From contig CM073888.1 of the NCBI GenBank assembly GCA_037176705.1, positions 44,646,810 through 44,710,809 of the forward strand: a stretch of DNA of 64,000 nt, given 5' to 3'. A program made the position numbers and the translations under genes. The stretch's first letter is position 1. Every line of letters starts with the position of its first letter. Source of the stretch: Molossus alvarezi. Taxonomy: Eukaryota; Chordata; Mammalia; Chiroptera; Molossidae. Under the pieces are notes generated by a model. It ran no database searches and was not told the DNA's origin. It was given only the letters and a program-made list of their open reading frames with translations. This document shows, piece after piece, positions 10,628 through 22,000 of the stretch.

Positions 10628-11105
10628 GAGTACAGACTCTAGAGTCAGACTATAGGTTTGAATCTGTTGACTGAAAATTAATATACTGACTAGGTGTTTC
10701 ATCACCAAAAAGGATTTATTGGGGGAGGGTGGGTTGCAACCCAGTGCATGCAGATATGACAAGAATACTTGACCTGTTTGCTAAGTTGGTGGGTTATTTA
10801 CAGAAGGAAAAGGAAGAAAAGGGAAGGGGAAGTTACAACCATAGAACTCTTCCTGTAGGGTTCTAGCAATTATATAGAGTGTGATAACTTCCATAAGCCC
10901 TAGCTCCTTCCATAGATCCTTCCCACTGACTATGTTTGCTTCAAATTGCAGTTTGTCAAATCCCAGCTCTACCTAACTTTTATGCACTTCAGTTTCCTCA
11001 TCTATAAAATGAGAATAATGATAATACCTACCTCATAGAGTTGTTGTGAGGATCAATGTCTGAATACTTAGAACTATTTCTGGTACATAATAAATGCTCA
11101 AAAAT
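10628..11105 (+). repeat. MIR SINE interrupted by a solo LTR
   Basis: The head is GACTCTAGAGTCAGAC...GGTTTGAATC. The body resumes at 10959 with AATCCCAGCTCTACC, CTCAGTTTCCTCATC (variant) and ACCTACCTCATAGAGTTGTT. The break is filled by 10665-10958. Confidence 0.85.
10665..10958 (-). mobile_element. Solo LTR inside a MIR, TSD AATC
   Basis: A 294-bp TG...CA segment flanked by AATC on both sides (10661-10664, 10959-10962), exactly interrupting a MIR. On the minus strand it has TATATAA and an AATAAA signal, so it probably reads leftward. Confidence 0.75.
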
Positions 11106-11934
11106 GTTGACAATTAATACATAAAAATATTGCTATATGTAAGCATATATGCTTTAAGTTAAAATAATGACAATGTTATTTGTCAACATTTTTAATACTT
11201 GGCATTTTATATTAGTCTGAGATTGCAAAATGCCCTCATGAATATGAATGGTCAAACTGAATATCCCTTTCAGGTCATCTTCAGTTGAATTTCACATGCT
11301 TCCTTATTTGTTCTGGAATAATGTGAGTTTACCAAATTGAAATTTTTATAATCCTACGTATTTGAACTACCATAAAGCATTGTTACCAGATAAACTGTAA
11401 ATAAGCTGTTGATATAAGCATCATATATTTAACAAAGTGAATGTACAAATGAAAAGAGCAAATAAAGACAGTAACAATATAATACCCTGTGTTTTGATGT
11501 TCTTTAGGATGAGACAGTGCAATATATTGACCTTATTAAAGACTTTGGAGTCACTCAGACCAGGTCCATAGCTGACCTACATAGCTAGTGTAAGAAAGAA
11601 TCCATGCAAGTATTCACTTACTGAGTTGTAACTACAGGCTGGAACTGTACTAGACTCTGGGGATACACTAAAATGGGGACAGACATCCTAGCCTGACATT
11701 CTGAGCAAGTAAATTACAAACTGATGCAGAAACTATTAAAGGTACTTTATATACCAAATGCCTGGTGCAGTGTCTTGTACATGGTGGGTTACTAAAAAGT
11801 AGCTGTTAAATTGTTACATTAATTTTATTCCACTTCTCTTCCCATTCCCCCTTTCCAAATTTTGTTTCTTCTTCACTATAGTCCCAGTGATTGCAACCTA
11901 GTCTGTAGTCGGTAGTATAGAATAACCAACAATG

Positions 11935-12125
11935 AAACTTAAATATCAAGCAGTTATTGCGTGGCAAACACCTGTATTAACTCAGTCCTCACAGCAATCC
12001 TTTGAGGTCAATACCTGAATCATCCCCATTTTACATATTAGTAAGAGATTATGTAACACACCTGAAACCGAGGTCAACAACTAGTGAACAAGAGGGCTGG
12101 GATTCAAACCTATGCATCTTCAGCC
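11935..12125 (-). repeat. MIR SINE
   Basis: Reverse-orientation MIR: GTATTAACTCAGTCCTCACA, CCCCATTTTACATA, then GGCTGGGATTCAAACC. Confidence 0.75.
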
Positions 12126-12399
12126 TATACCGCCTTGATGTTTATTAATAAATTAATAAATCTGTGAATGAATAAGCTAAGTAACAGTATCAAAGAAGGA
12201 ACCTACGAGCCGGACTTCCTAAGAATGCTCTCCTTTTCATGAATGACAAATTATTATGTTTAAAGGATATTTAAACTTTCTCAGTGCTCATCGGAGTAGC
12301 ATGTGGGGCCACAGATGAGCAATTAAACAGCGGACTCACACGTGGCTTGGACCACGACTTCTGAATCTCAGTACTCTGATCTCCCAACTATCTGACGAA

Positions 12400-13330
12400 G
12401 ACCCCTTAACAGAACGCACTGAGCGAACTCGACACGCGGTCTGAACTGGAGCAGAAAGAACGGGAATCAGCACCGCGGGAGAGCTTCAGGCCGGACGCCT
12501 CATCCCGGCATGCACCACGGGCCACGGCGACCACGCCTCCAGACCAGGCCGGGGAGAGCGTGTGCGCTCGGTCGCCCGGAAGCACCGCCTGTACGTTGCA
12601 TGCTGGGAGTTGTAGGCTTTCGCCCCGGCCCGCGGGCTGCGGTCCGCCCTCCATAAGGCTGCTGGTCCTGGCCCGCGCGGCACCGACTCGGGGAACGCGC
12701 TTCGAGCTGACTCAGCGGCGGCGGCGGCGTTGTTGTTAGCCGGGCCCTCGCACTCTTTCCCTTCCTGGGGCGCCGACCCCGCCCGCCTGCTTTTGCTAGC
12801 GTGCCGGTCCCGCGCCACGCAAGAGAAGGCGCCAGGGGACGCGGAGCGGCGAGAGGCGCTTGGCCCCGGCCAGCTCCGTCTCCGGCGTTAGCGCTGCGGC
12901 CGTGGCGGAGAACGACGGCGAGGACGAGGGCCGCTCTCCCCGCTCCCTGCGTGCGGCACCGCTCCGTTTCGCTGACCGGCCCTCGGGAGGACAGGCGGGG
13001 AGGCGGGATGGAGTGATAGGGAAGGTGACTTGGGGTTTGGGGGCGGAAGGACTGGGACCCAGCTCGGTCCGCGCGAGGCTGCGTGGAACTTGGCTGGGAG
13101 GACTGGCCCGGGGAGCCCCCAGCTGGGGAGGGGTGCGGGCCAGGGGCCCTCCTTGGCGGTGCGCCCGGAGGCTGGGCGGACTGGGTGGGGGTGGGTACTA
13201 GCTGTGGCCGCCGCAGAGCGCGTCCCGAGTGCGTGGCCGCCCGTTGCCGGGTGTTTCATCACCCGAATTGCCACGAGGCTTCCTTTAGGGGAGGATCCGG
13301 GGGGAAGAAGGGGCTAAGGAGGGTCGGCAT
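12400..13330 (+). promoter_or_regulatory. XPOT: CpG island and promoter of XPOT
   Basis: Dense GC/CpG block at the 5' end of XPOT. It contains GCATGCTGGGAGTTGTAG (12598-12615), the reverse complement of the ZNF143/THAP11 site common in housekeeping promoters. TGACTCAGC (12708-12716) fits AP-1 and also the NRF2 ARE core TGACnnnGC. A GGC repeat follows at about 12716-12730. There is no TATA box. The start site is probably in 12.6-12.8 kb. Confidence 0.8.
12700..13024 (+). other. XPOT: XPOT non-coding exon 1 (approximate)
   Basis: Inferred 5' UTR exon. The coding part starts in an exon at 15.9 kb that lacks a promoter, so an upstream exon in the CpG island is required. The best donor I see is GAAG/GTGACT at 13024/13025. 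The 5' limit is a guess. Confidence 0.4.
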
Positions 13331-14399
13331 CGCTAGTGGCCCCCCCAATTTAATAAAAGTGACCAAGCCTATTTGAATAGTTAAAGCGTGTCTCACCTGC
13401 AGAGACTTAAACGTGATCGCCCCCCACCCCAGGACAGAAAGAGAGAAAAGTGTTATTTCTGTGTAGTAATTTGCCAGCACGGACACGCCATTTCTTCTCG
13501 TCCCTTCCTCACAATTCTGCAGGAGTGATGTTTCCTGTAACCAGAAGAAAAAAAATAGGAGTACTTTTTGAAAGTGCTAATTAGTTTTTACTAGGGGAAG
13601 TTACGTTTTATTAAAGCGACTTGTCAGCGTGGTGGTAAAGCTGGAAAGATTCAGTGTTGGTCTTAAACAGTCTTCAGTAGACGTGGAAGACTATTTCCAT
13701 ATTGTTTGATTCTTGATTAAATGGCTATCCAGGAAAAGTTAGGGCTTAGTATTTTAACTATGTTGCTCGCCTTTCTCCCGAACATTTGCTGGACGCGTAA
13801 TTGAAGTTTTTATTGCATGGTAACAAATGTTTAAATCTGCAGGGCCGTGCCATGTTAGAACATGTGTTCATGCACAACCTTTTACGGGAAAATTATAACC
13901 TTTTCGCACAGGTTGTAAATTTTCAGATGTTTGCACACAATAGGTAATTTACCATGTTCCATTGCATATTGATTATTAGCCAAGTGTAATCTTTAAAAAG
14001 GATTCTTTGAGTACTGACAACTGTAACAAGTTTATGTTTCCTTAGGTAGTTTTATTTGCCAGGTTTTATCTTAGGACCATTGCTGCTTCCCTTGGTAAAA
14101 TCAAAGTGGCTTGACCAAGCTTGAGCAGTTTTCCCTAAAGCCATGCCAAATTCAAGGAATCTTTTATAGGACTTCTCAGACTGGGATTTCTAGAAAATCA
14201 TTTTGTCTTTTATAGTTCTGTGTGCATTTTTCGAGGGAATTATCAAATTTTCTTGTCATTTTTGGTGGACGAGGGAGAACCACTGCCTTTTCATTTTCCC
14301 ATCTCTTCAAAATGCTAGTTTACTAGTATGATACGATGAATCTAGAATTCTCCAAGCAGTTCCCATCCCCCATGTACCTGGCTCTGAATTGTAAATGAC

Positions 14400-14555
14400 C
14401 TGTTGAGGGCCCACTATGTTCCAGGCATGCTTTACATACCTTACCTCATTGAAGTCTTTACAACTTTATAAGGCAGTTGCACTTTTTTCTATTTTGTAGA
14501 AAGGGCTCTCTCATGTTTGATGGCTGTTCACATGGCCCCAGTTTGAAAATAACAA
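14400..14555 (-). repeat. MIR SINE
   Basis: Reverse MIR with CCCACTATGTTCCAGGCATG and CCTTACCTCATTGAAGTC. Confidence 0.65.
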
Positions 14556-14639
14556 GATTGGAGTACAAATCCAGGTTTTTCCAAATATAAAACCTATATT
14601 CTATTGTATCCTTGGGATATAGTGATGAGTATTCCAGAT

Positions 14640-14920
14640 AGTCCTTGCCCTTTAAGGTTAATGAGAGAAAAGTAGTAAGGAGGCAGTGACTGTCAGCATT
14701 TAGGAGGAGCATCTCATCCAGTTTGGGAGAGTTAGACAACAGGGGTCAAAGAAACCTTGAAAGAGGTGATTCTAAGCTGAATTCTGAAGGACAGGCAGGG
14801 TTAACCAAGTAACAAGAAAAGAGGAGTGTGTGCAAAGATGAAAGGCAGAATATCACTGACCTTTTGGGGTTGGGGTGCCAATTGGTGAGGGATCATTCAC
14901 AAGTGTTTGGGTCTTAATCC
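14640..14920 (+). repeat. L2-like ancient LINE fragment
   Basis: Carries GAGGTGATTCTAAGCTGAAT, CTGAAGGACAGGCAGG and GTGTGCAAAG, a motif order typical of old L2-type repeats. Assigned by memory. Confidence 0.4.
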
Positions 14921-15001
14921 TGAGGGCCATGGGGAGCTGCCTTGTTGTAGTCTGCAACTATAATAGTAACCTAAGGAAAAGGGCCCAGATCTCAGCACAT
15001 A

Positions 15002-15230
15002 GCCTGACTTTCACTTGATTCAGGCAGGTCCAAGGGTCTCTGTTCGATTCCCGATTAAAGTCATGTACCTGGGTTGAAGGTTCGATCCCCGCTGTGGTCA
15101 GGGCTCGTATAAGAGACAACCAACCATGTGTCTCTCACACTGACGTTTTCTTTTTTACTCTCTCTCCCTCCTTCCATCCCTTCCACTCTCTCAAAATCAA
15201 TGGAAAAAAATATTCTCAGGTGAGGATATT
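15002..15230 (+). mobile_element. Ves SINE, GTGAGGAT-tail subtype, degraded head
   Basis: Weak tRNA-like head, good box B (TGTTCGATTCC) and body. Tail AAAATCAATGG...CTCAGGTGAGGATATT. Confidence 0.8.
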
Positions 15231-15892
15231 TTTAAAATACTTTTAAAAATACATTTCTAGAATTGGCTGGGAAGAGCAGGAATCTGTAACAAGGAGCTAG
15301 CTCATTGTTCAAACGCTAAATTATTGGTTTTTCACTCTCCTAGTCCTTCCTCTTTTTATTTGACTTCTCTTGTAGTACTTGTAGACACTCCAATAAGGAT
15401 ATTGAACTTTTAGGTCACTACTTAGCCAGGCATTCTAATTTTATTTTTTAAGTTTATAATATTGATAAATGGAAGTAGGCAAATTATTAAATTAGCATAA
15501 TAAAGTCTGGATTTTTGTGTTTTTCATATAGTTGCAGAATTGCATTTTTAAGTATGTGCTGGAGATAGTGCATAACAACATTTCATAAATTAGATGCTTC
15601 TATTTAAAGTAGGAAATAATTTCTTTCTATACTTTATTGATGATCTTGAAAATATTTTTATAAATGAGACCCTTAGTGGCATACTTTAGATTTTTAGAAA
15701 TTAGACATTTGTGGAATATGTAGCAGACTAATTTTTCTGAGACTGGGCTCCTTTAGTTGTAATTTGGATAGTTTCTAAAGAAGCTTTTTTTAACACTTAA
15801 ACTTCTTTGCATAATGTTATCTACTTGTTATTATATTCTGGATAAGCATCTATTTTATCAAGTATTCTTTCCACTTTTTTGTGTGTGTCCAG

Positions 15893-15958
15893 ATGTTTGT
15901 GGATTCTTCTGTGGGATCAGAGGGCACGTCTGTTGTAATCAGAAAACTCCAAGTATAG
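15893..15958 (+). CDS. Upstream ORF in XPOT 5' UTR (21 codons)
   Basis: The first bases of exon 2 are ATG TTT GTG. The frame ends at TAG 15956-15958, eight bases before the main ATG and in a different frame. Translation is unproven. Re-initiation across so short a gap would be inefficient, so it could lower XPOT output. Confidence 0.5.
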   Translation: MFVDSSVGSEGTSVVIRKLQV

Positions 15959-16026
15959 CAGCAGGGATGGATGAACAGGCTCTTTTAGGGCTAAATCCAA
16001 ATGCTGATTCAGACTTCAGACAAAGG
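15893..16026 (+). CDS. XPOT: XPOT exon 2 (start codon exon)
   Basis: Acceptor GTGTGTCCAG at 15892. ATG at 15967-15969 and residues 1-20 to FRQR, then donor GTAAGT at 16027. Bases 15893-15966 are 5' UTR. The initiating ATG lies in GCAGGGATGG, with G at +4 and G at -3. Confidence 0.93.
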
Positions 16027-19000
16027 GTAAGTTAAGTTGGCTTAATTTTTAAAAGCATGTTACATTAGAGGGCTTGAATACAAAATACATCCAATGATAA
16101 GGCTTTAATGTGGATGGAAGTGAATACAGATAATAAAATTTGAGGTGTTTGAATATATTCTGAATACAGAACAGTGAGGTTATGATTATTTTCTGTTTAG
16201 TTGGCTCAGCAAAAAAATTAAAATCTCATGATTTAAGGTAGGTCTTTATGTCACATTAATCATTATTGATATTTACCTAAAAGTTCTAATGCAAAGGATT
16301 GTTCAAGGGACTTTCTAGAGTAGCAGACATGCATATTTTATTTTTCCATTTCATGGCTCAGTCTACACAAGTTGTTTAACCCTTGCATCAGTGATATTTG
16401 ACATCCTTGTTATTTAGTCAAGCAGACATGTAAATGAGCAATTATGATAATGCTATGTCTTGGGCTACTTAGAGAGATCACATGACAAGGAATCCAGTGT
16501 GAAGTGCTGGGATATTTGGGTAAACAAACATAATGTAGTCTACATCTATAATTATGACTATAGCTAGATGATAAAAGAAGAATCTAAAGAACAAGCCTAT
16601 AATTAAACGGAAAAACGTGGGCAGTTTGAAGTATGGGATAACTAGGAAGAGAGGCATTTTCTTTCTTCTTTCTACTTCCCATAACAAAATATTTTTTATA
16701 AGTGAGCTAATCGAGGTTAACAGTCTCACTAAATGTTACAACACTCTTAGTTGTGCTTTTAAGCAGAACTCTTTTTCATATATTTTTATTGATTTTTAGA
16801 GAGGGAGGGAGGAGAGAGAGAGACATCTATCAGCTGCCTTCTGCATTCCTCCCACTGGGAATTAAGCCCGAAACTCCTCGGGCATGTGCCCTGACAGAGA
16901 AACACATCCGCGACTTCTCAGTACATGGGATGATGCTCAACCAACTGAGCCACACCTGCCAGGACTAAGAAGTTTTTTTAAGTAGTAAAAAAAATTTCTA
17001 GTACTTTATAACATAGCACTATGTGCATGCCTCTGCTGTTAAATAAGTGATCAGCACTACAGATACAGGGAAGTAATAAGAATTGAGAATTAAATAGCTA
17101 GCTAATTACAAGATACCTAGCCAGCTGGTTAGGACATCAAAAGACATTAAAAGTCCATGTCTTGCCCTGGCCAGTTTGGCTCAGTGGTTAGAGCGTCGGC
17201 CCACGGACTGATGAATGGCAGGTTCAATTTTGGTCAAGGGCACATACCTCGGTTGCGGTTGGTCCCAGGCCTGGTAGGGATCGCGCGGGAGGTAACCAGT
17301 CGATGTGTCCCTCTCACATCGATGTCTCTGTCTGTCTCTCTCTCTCCCCCTCCTACTCTGAACAAAAATGAAAAAATGTCCTCATGTGAGGATTTAAAAA
17401 AAAAGTCCATGCCTTCTGTATATAGACAGATATTTGTTTTCATGGGAGTTTAAACTACCCACTTTCAAATCTTTAGTTACATAGTTGAAACATCCTAGAT
17501 CTTTACCTTTATTCTAGCTTGGTATTGCATGGTTATTGTAACTAAAAGCCTTTTGAGTATTTAGTTGTTAGTTTTCTGTTATTCCTTTATGGGTTTTTTT
17601 GGATTTTTTTTTTTAATTCCGCCATCTGATGGATTTTTTTTAATGCTATGATTTTCTTTTTAGAAAAGTAAAACCAATAAATGTTTAGTGTTTTTAATAT
17701 AGAAGTTATACTTTTCAGCAACAAAAATGGGTTCTGTCAATCACAGGCATATGTGGTCCAGGCTTGATACGATATCCCATTAAGCCAACCTGAGTAACAA
17801 TTAGGATGAAAAAGAAGGAATCTTAAGGAAAAGTGTAGTAGTCCTGATGTTGGTGTTCAGTAGTGGGAACTTAATTCAGTTTGGTGGTAGTATAAATGAC
17901 TGCCAACCCACATTCTGAGTCGTAGTTCTCTGTTTTCTACATGGACAGTAAAAAGTAGCTGAACTGTGTCTGTTGCCACTCACAAATAATAGACCATTAG
18001 AGAAACGGTATGAAATAGAAGAACAATGTGATAACTTGTCCGTTATTGCCAGAAAAAAAAATTTTTTAATGCTATTAACATGGATTTAGAGTGCAAAGAC
18101 TAGTTAAAAACTGAAAACTTTCTAGCTGTTGAATCACTTTGTGTATATGAGTAGAATATCTTTGGCTTAAAACTTGTTATTATTTAAAGAAAAGGGTATG
18201 TCAGTAACCATTCTAACAGCTGAATTGCCTACCCTTCTTTTTTTGGTAAGTCAAATATTAGATGGTAATGCAACATACATGATTAACTTCCACCTTATCA
18301 CCTGCCCTGGCCCTTGAGATATTTGTAAAGGAAACCCTGGGTTTCATGAAATATTATTAGACAACTGAGCTAGGTTCTTTTGCAGCTGTTTGGATTCCTG
18401 CATTCTTATTTTCTAAAGAGAGTTGTTATTTATACTTTAGATACTTGGTGATCATCATCTACTCACCATCATTTACCATTGTTTTCTGTTAGTGGGAGCA
18501 GCCACTGAGACCAAGAATAACAACTCATTCCCTCATTCATACAGTTATATAATACAGGAAACTATCACCTAAAACAGCCTGGCTGGTTTTGCTCAGTGGT
18601 TAGAGCGTCGGCCTGCGGACCAGAGAGTCCCGGGTTCGGTTCCCAATAAGGGCATGTACCACGGTTGCAGTTTGTCCCCAGCCCCGCTTGGGGTCGTGTG
18701 GGTGGCAGCCACTCAGTGTCTCTCTCTCACATCCATGTTTCTCTCTCTCTTTTCTTCCTTCTCTCCCTCCGCTCTATCTGAAGATAAATGCAAAAATGTC
18801 CTTGGGTGAGGATAAAAAATGAAAATAAGGCAGGGCTTCTTTGCTTTTTTTTAAACCTCTAATCCAAAGGAAAAAATAATTTTACATCTTGACCTGGTAT
18901 GTATGTATATACATAAATGTATATGTATAAATTTTTATAAAACAAGTTACATAACATAGTAGTTATTCTTGCTAAGTGCAGTGTACTCTGATATATTCTG

Positions 19001-22000
19001 TTTCTTTTTTTAATTGCTATTCAAGACTGATACATTTCTTTTATCACTAGTGGGGCTCAAACCACATTTTAAAATATTGACTAACTGACATGATGTATTA
19101 TAGATTGTACGCTTGAAACCTATATAATTTTATTAACCAGTGTCACCCCAATAAATTCAATTAACAAAAATAAATAAAAATATTGACCAATCGAAATTAG
19201 GTTCCTTAAAAACAGTGGTTCTCAACCTTCCTAATGCCATGACCATTTAATACAGTTCTCATGTTGTGGTGACCCCCAACCATATAATTATTCTTGTTGC
19301 TACTTCATAACTGTAATTTTGCTACTGTTATGTCTTAGGCAACCCCTGTGAAAGGGTCGTTCCACCCCCAAGGGGTCATAACCCACAGGTTGAGAAAGCT
19401 TAATATTCCTGCTACTTCATTTCAGGATTTGTAACAGTATGTAATTACTTTAAAATCATCTAGCAGTGTCCTTGGCCAGTGTGACTCAGTTGGTTGGGCG
19501 TCATCCCTTGTACCAAAAGGTTGTCAGTTTGATTCCCAGTCAGAACACATGCCCCAGTTGCAGGCTCTATCCCCCGATAGGGGTCATGCAGGAGACAGCC
19601 GATTGATGTTGCACTCTCACATCAATGTTTCTCTCGCTCCCTTCCTCTCTAAAAATCATTAAGCTATTCTTCTTTTAAAAATCACCTGGCAGTATTTCTA
19701 GTTTATGTATAAATTTCTTGGCTGTTTAAGATACTTTTCACAAGTTGTTGAGATTACTATTTGTCCATTGTCATGTGAAACCTACATCTGTCATTGATGC
19801 CATTTGCAACATGCATATGAAAAGAGTGGCAGAAGTCACTCCTCATTTTCCCAACAATGTGGTTGGTAGAGAGCATAAGGACTTGGTGCTACATTAATTC
19901 TAGAGTACACTTGCTGTTAGAACAAGGCCCTGGATTCATGAATAGAGGGATGCAAAACATGTTTCATAAAGCTTTGACCTTTTCAGTTATTTGGGTACTT
20001 TCTCAAAATTCATGCAGTTTTCCTCTGATTTTAATCTCACATTTTAGGGAATTTATGTGATATAGTTGAATGAAATTGTCTCCTGTTTAATTGTAGACCA
20101 AATGGCATACGGTGTGTCTTTTATAATCACCTCTTTAATAGCATATTTGCTATTAATAGGAAAAATACTCTATATAATTTTTAATTGCTTTTGACAAACA
20201 CTTGTATGTTTTCTCTCTTGAGCCTCCTAATAATCAAGTGAGGTCTGAAGAGCATTTTTGTATTGTTGCCTTTGCTGTAACAAAACAGGTTTGAATATTT
20301 AACTGATGAGTTTTGTTGTTCATTTAAACTTTTTTCTAGAATGATCACTAAGTGGCACATATTCGGAAACCCAAATTCAATATTTCAGCTACTTTTCTTT
20401 AGATTCACTGATTTGTTATTATTGGTTTGTGACTCAGAATATTTTTTAGTGCTGACAGGGCATTGAGATTGACATTCCAAATGCATTTTTGCTTTTCGAT
20501 CCTATAGGCCCTGGCCTATTTTGAGCAGTTAAAAATCTCCCCTGATGCCTGGCAGGTGTGTGCGGAAGCTCTAGCCCAGAGGACATACAGGTAATTAAAA
20601 CAAAATTTACATGACTCTTAGAATTTAAATTTCTGTGAACTTGACAGGACTTAAATTTACCTGTATTTGGAGAATGTTTTCATAAAAACATTTTATGACT
20701 TGTTTTTTGAGAAATCATTCAGTGTAGAAATGAGAAAAATAGTAAACTAATAATTTGGCATTCCAGGATTGACTTTTCAGTAAAACCTTGCTTCATGCCA
20801 TGTACCTGACAACAGATCCCAACCGGAATATATTACAGTAAAAACTTCCTTATTTTCTTACGATGTGATAGTTGGTTTTCTAAAAAGTTGGTAATCATAA
20901 ATTATATATCTTAATTTTTAATTTTAATTTAAAGTATAGAAACATTCAATTACCAGTTTTTTTATTTTTAATGTGGAACACTTCACGAATTTGCGTGCCA
21001 TCTTTGTGCAAGGGCCGTGCTAATCTTCTCTGTGTTGTTCCAATTTTAGTATATGTGCTGCCGAAGAGAGCACTGAGTCACCAATCTTGATGTTGGACCA
21101 AGGTCTTCTCTTTGTGTATATTCTGCTAGCGTTCACTTTATCATTCTTACGTTGATCAGACCCATAATCCATCCTCTATAGTTGCCACTTGGGGTCTCTG
21201 TAGTGAATTGAGGAACAATGAATGCAGGTTTCTAAACTTTTTAGTTATTTGCCCCCACCTTTCCAAGTCTTGTGGTTATGCAGCCCACATCACATATGTA
21301 CACGGATTTCCCCCTGTAGTGGGGCTGCCTGTGAACTCTTTCTAAAGTGTTTAGCCTGGTTTTTACAAAAATAAGAACTCTCATCATACTCATTTCATTA
21401 GTTAATATAATAGTTAATTAAGTTACTTCATTACAGAAGAGGTACAGCTGGCATAGTGAGACTTGGAGAAACACAACTGACCAGCTATAAGTGAGTAGAA
21501 GTTCCTGGCAGTTAGTGATGGCTCCTAGCCAAGTTCTCGGCATGCTGTGGATACCAGTCACTACATTTTTATAGACGAAACCAAGTGCTCCAGCTTAGTG
21601 AAAAAGTTGATTTGAAGAACATCTATATGTCTTAGAGTAAATAAGGACTGGCTTTTAATTAAAGGGTTCTTATAGTTTATTTTTTTGAGTGGGAAAAAAA
21701 TCTAACTCTTATATAATTAGTTAGGGCCTCAGTGTCATCCATGATAAGGATAGAAACCCTAAGGTCTTAGAAGAGGTGCTAAATTAACCTAACTTGAAAA
21801 ACACTCTTAAAAGATTAAGTTTCAGCTTTGACCATGTGGCTCTGTTGGAGCTCTCCGTCCCATATACCAAAAGGTTTCAAGTTCGATCCTCAGTCAGGGC
21901 ATGTATGGAGGCAACCTATCGATGTTTCTCTCTCTCTCTCTCTAAAAATATCCTTGGGTGAGGATTAAAAAAAAAATTTAAGTTTCATTTTCTTACAGGT

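Larger units (their letters stand above)
3061..12400. other. Intergenic region between divergent C12orf56 and XPOT
   Basis: No exon recognised. Named repeats fill much of it. 3180-4100, 5450-6040 and 11110-11930 show nothing I can name except weak L2-like sequence around 11640-11800. Open frames here are short or lie in SINE, L1 or LTR sequence. Confidence 0.6.
13025..15892 (+). other. XPOT: XPOT intron 1
   Basis: CpG-island shore, then unique AT-rich sequence, a reverse MIR (14400-14555), L2-like sequence (14640-14920) and one Ves SINE. No coding sequence. Confidence 0.6.
16027..20507 (+). other. XPOT: XPOT intron 2
   Basis: 4.5 kb holding four Ves SINEs, a bat L1 3' end (19066-19180) and a SPIN-like hAT element (19213-19398). 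The rest is AT-rich unique sequence with no exon recognised. Confidence 0.7.

Noticed and set aside
12406..13376. Open frames in the XPOT promoter region
   Set aside because: Same CpG-island artefact, with overlapping frames on both strands and no family match.
15814..15966. In-frame N-terminal extension of XPOT upstream of MDEQ
   Set aside because: Open frame reaches back across the acceptor into intron. The family starts at MDEQ.
20971..21073. Functional U6 snRNA gene
   Set aside because: Several substitutions, an A-tail and no upstream PSE/TATA pol III promoter visible at its 5' side.
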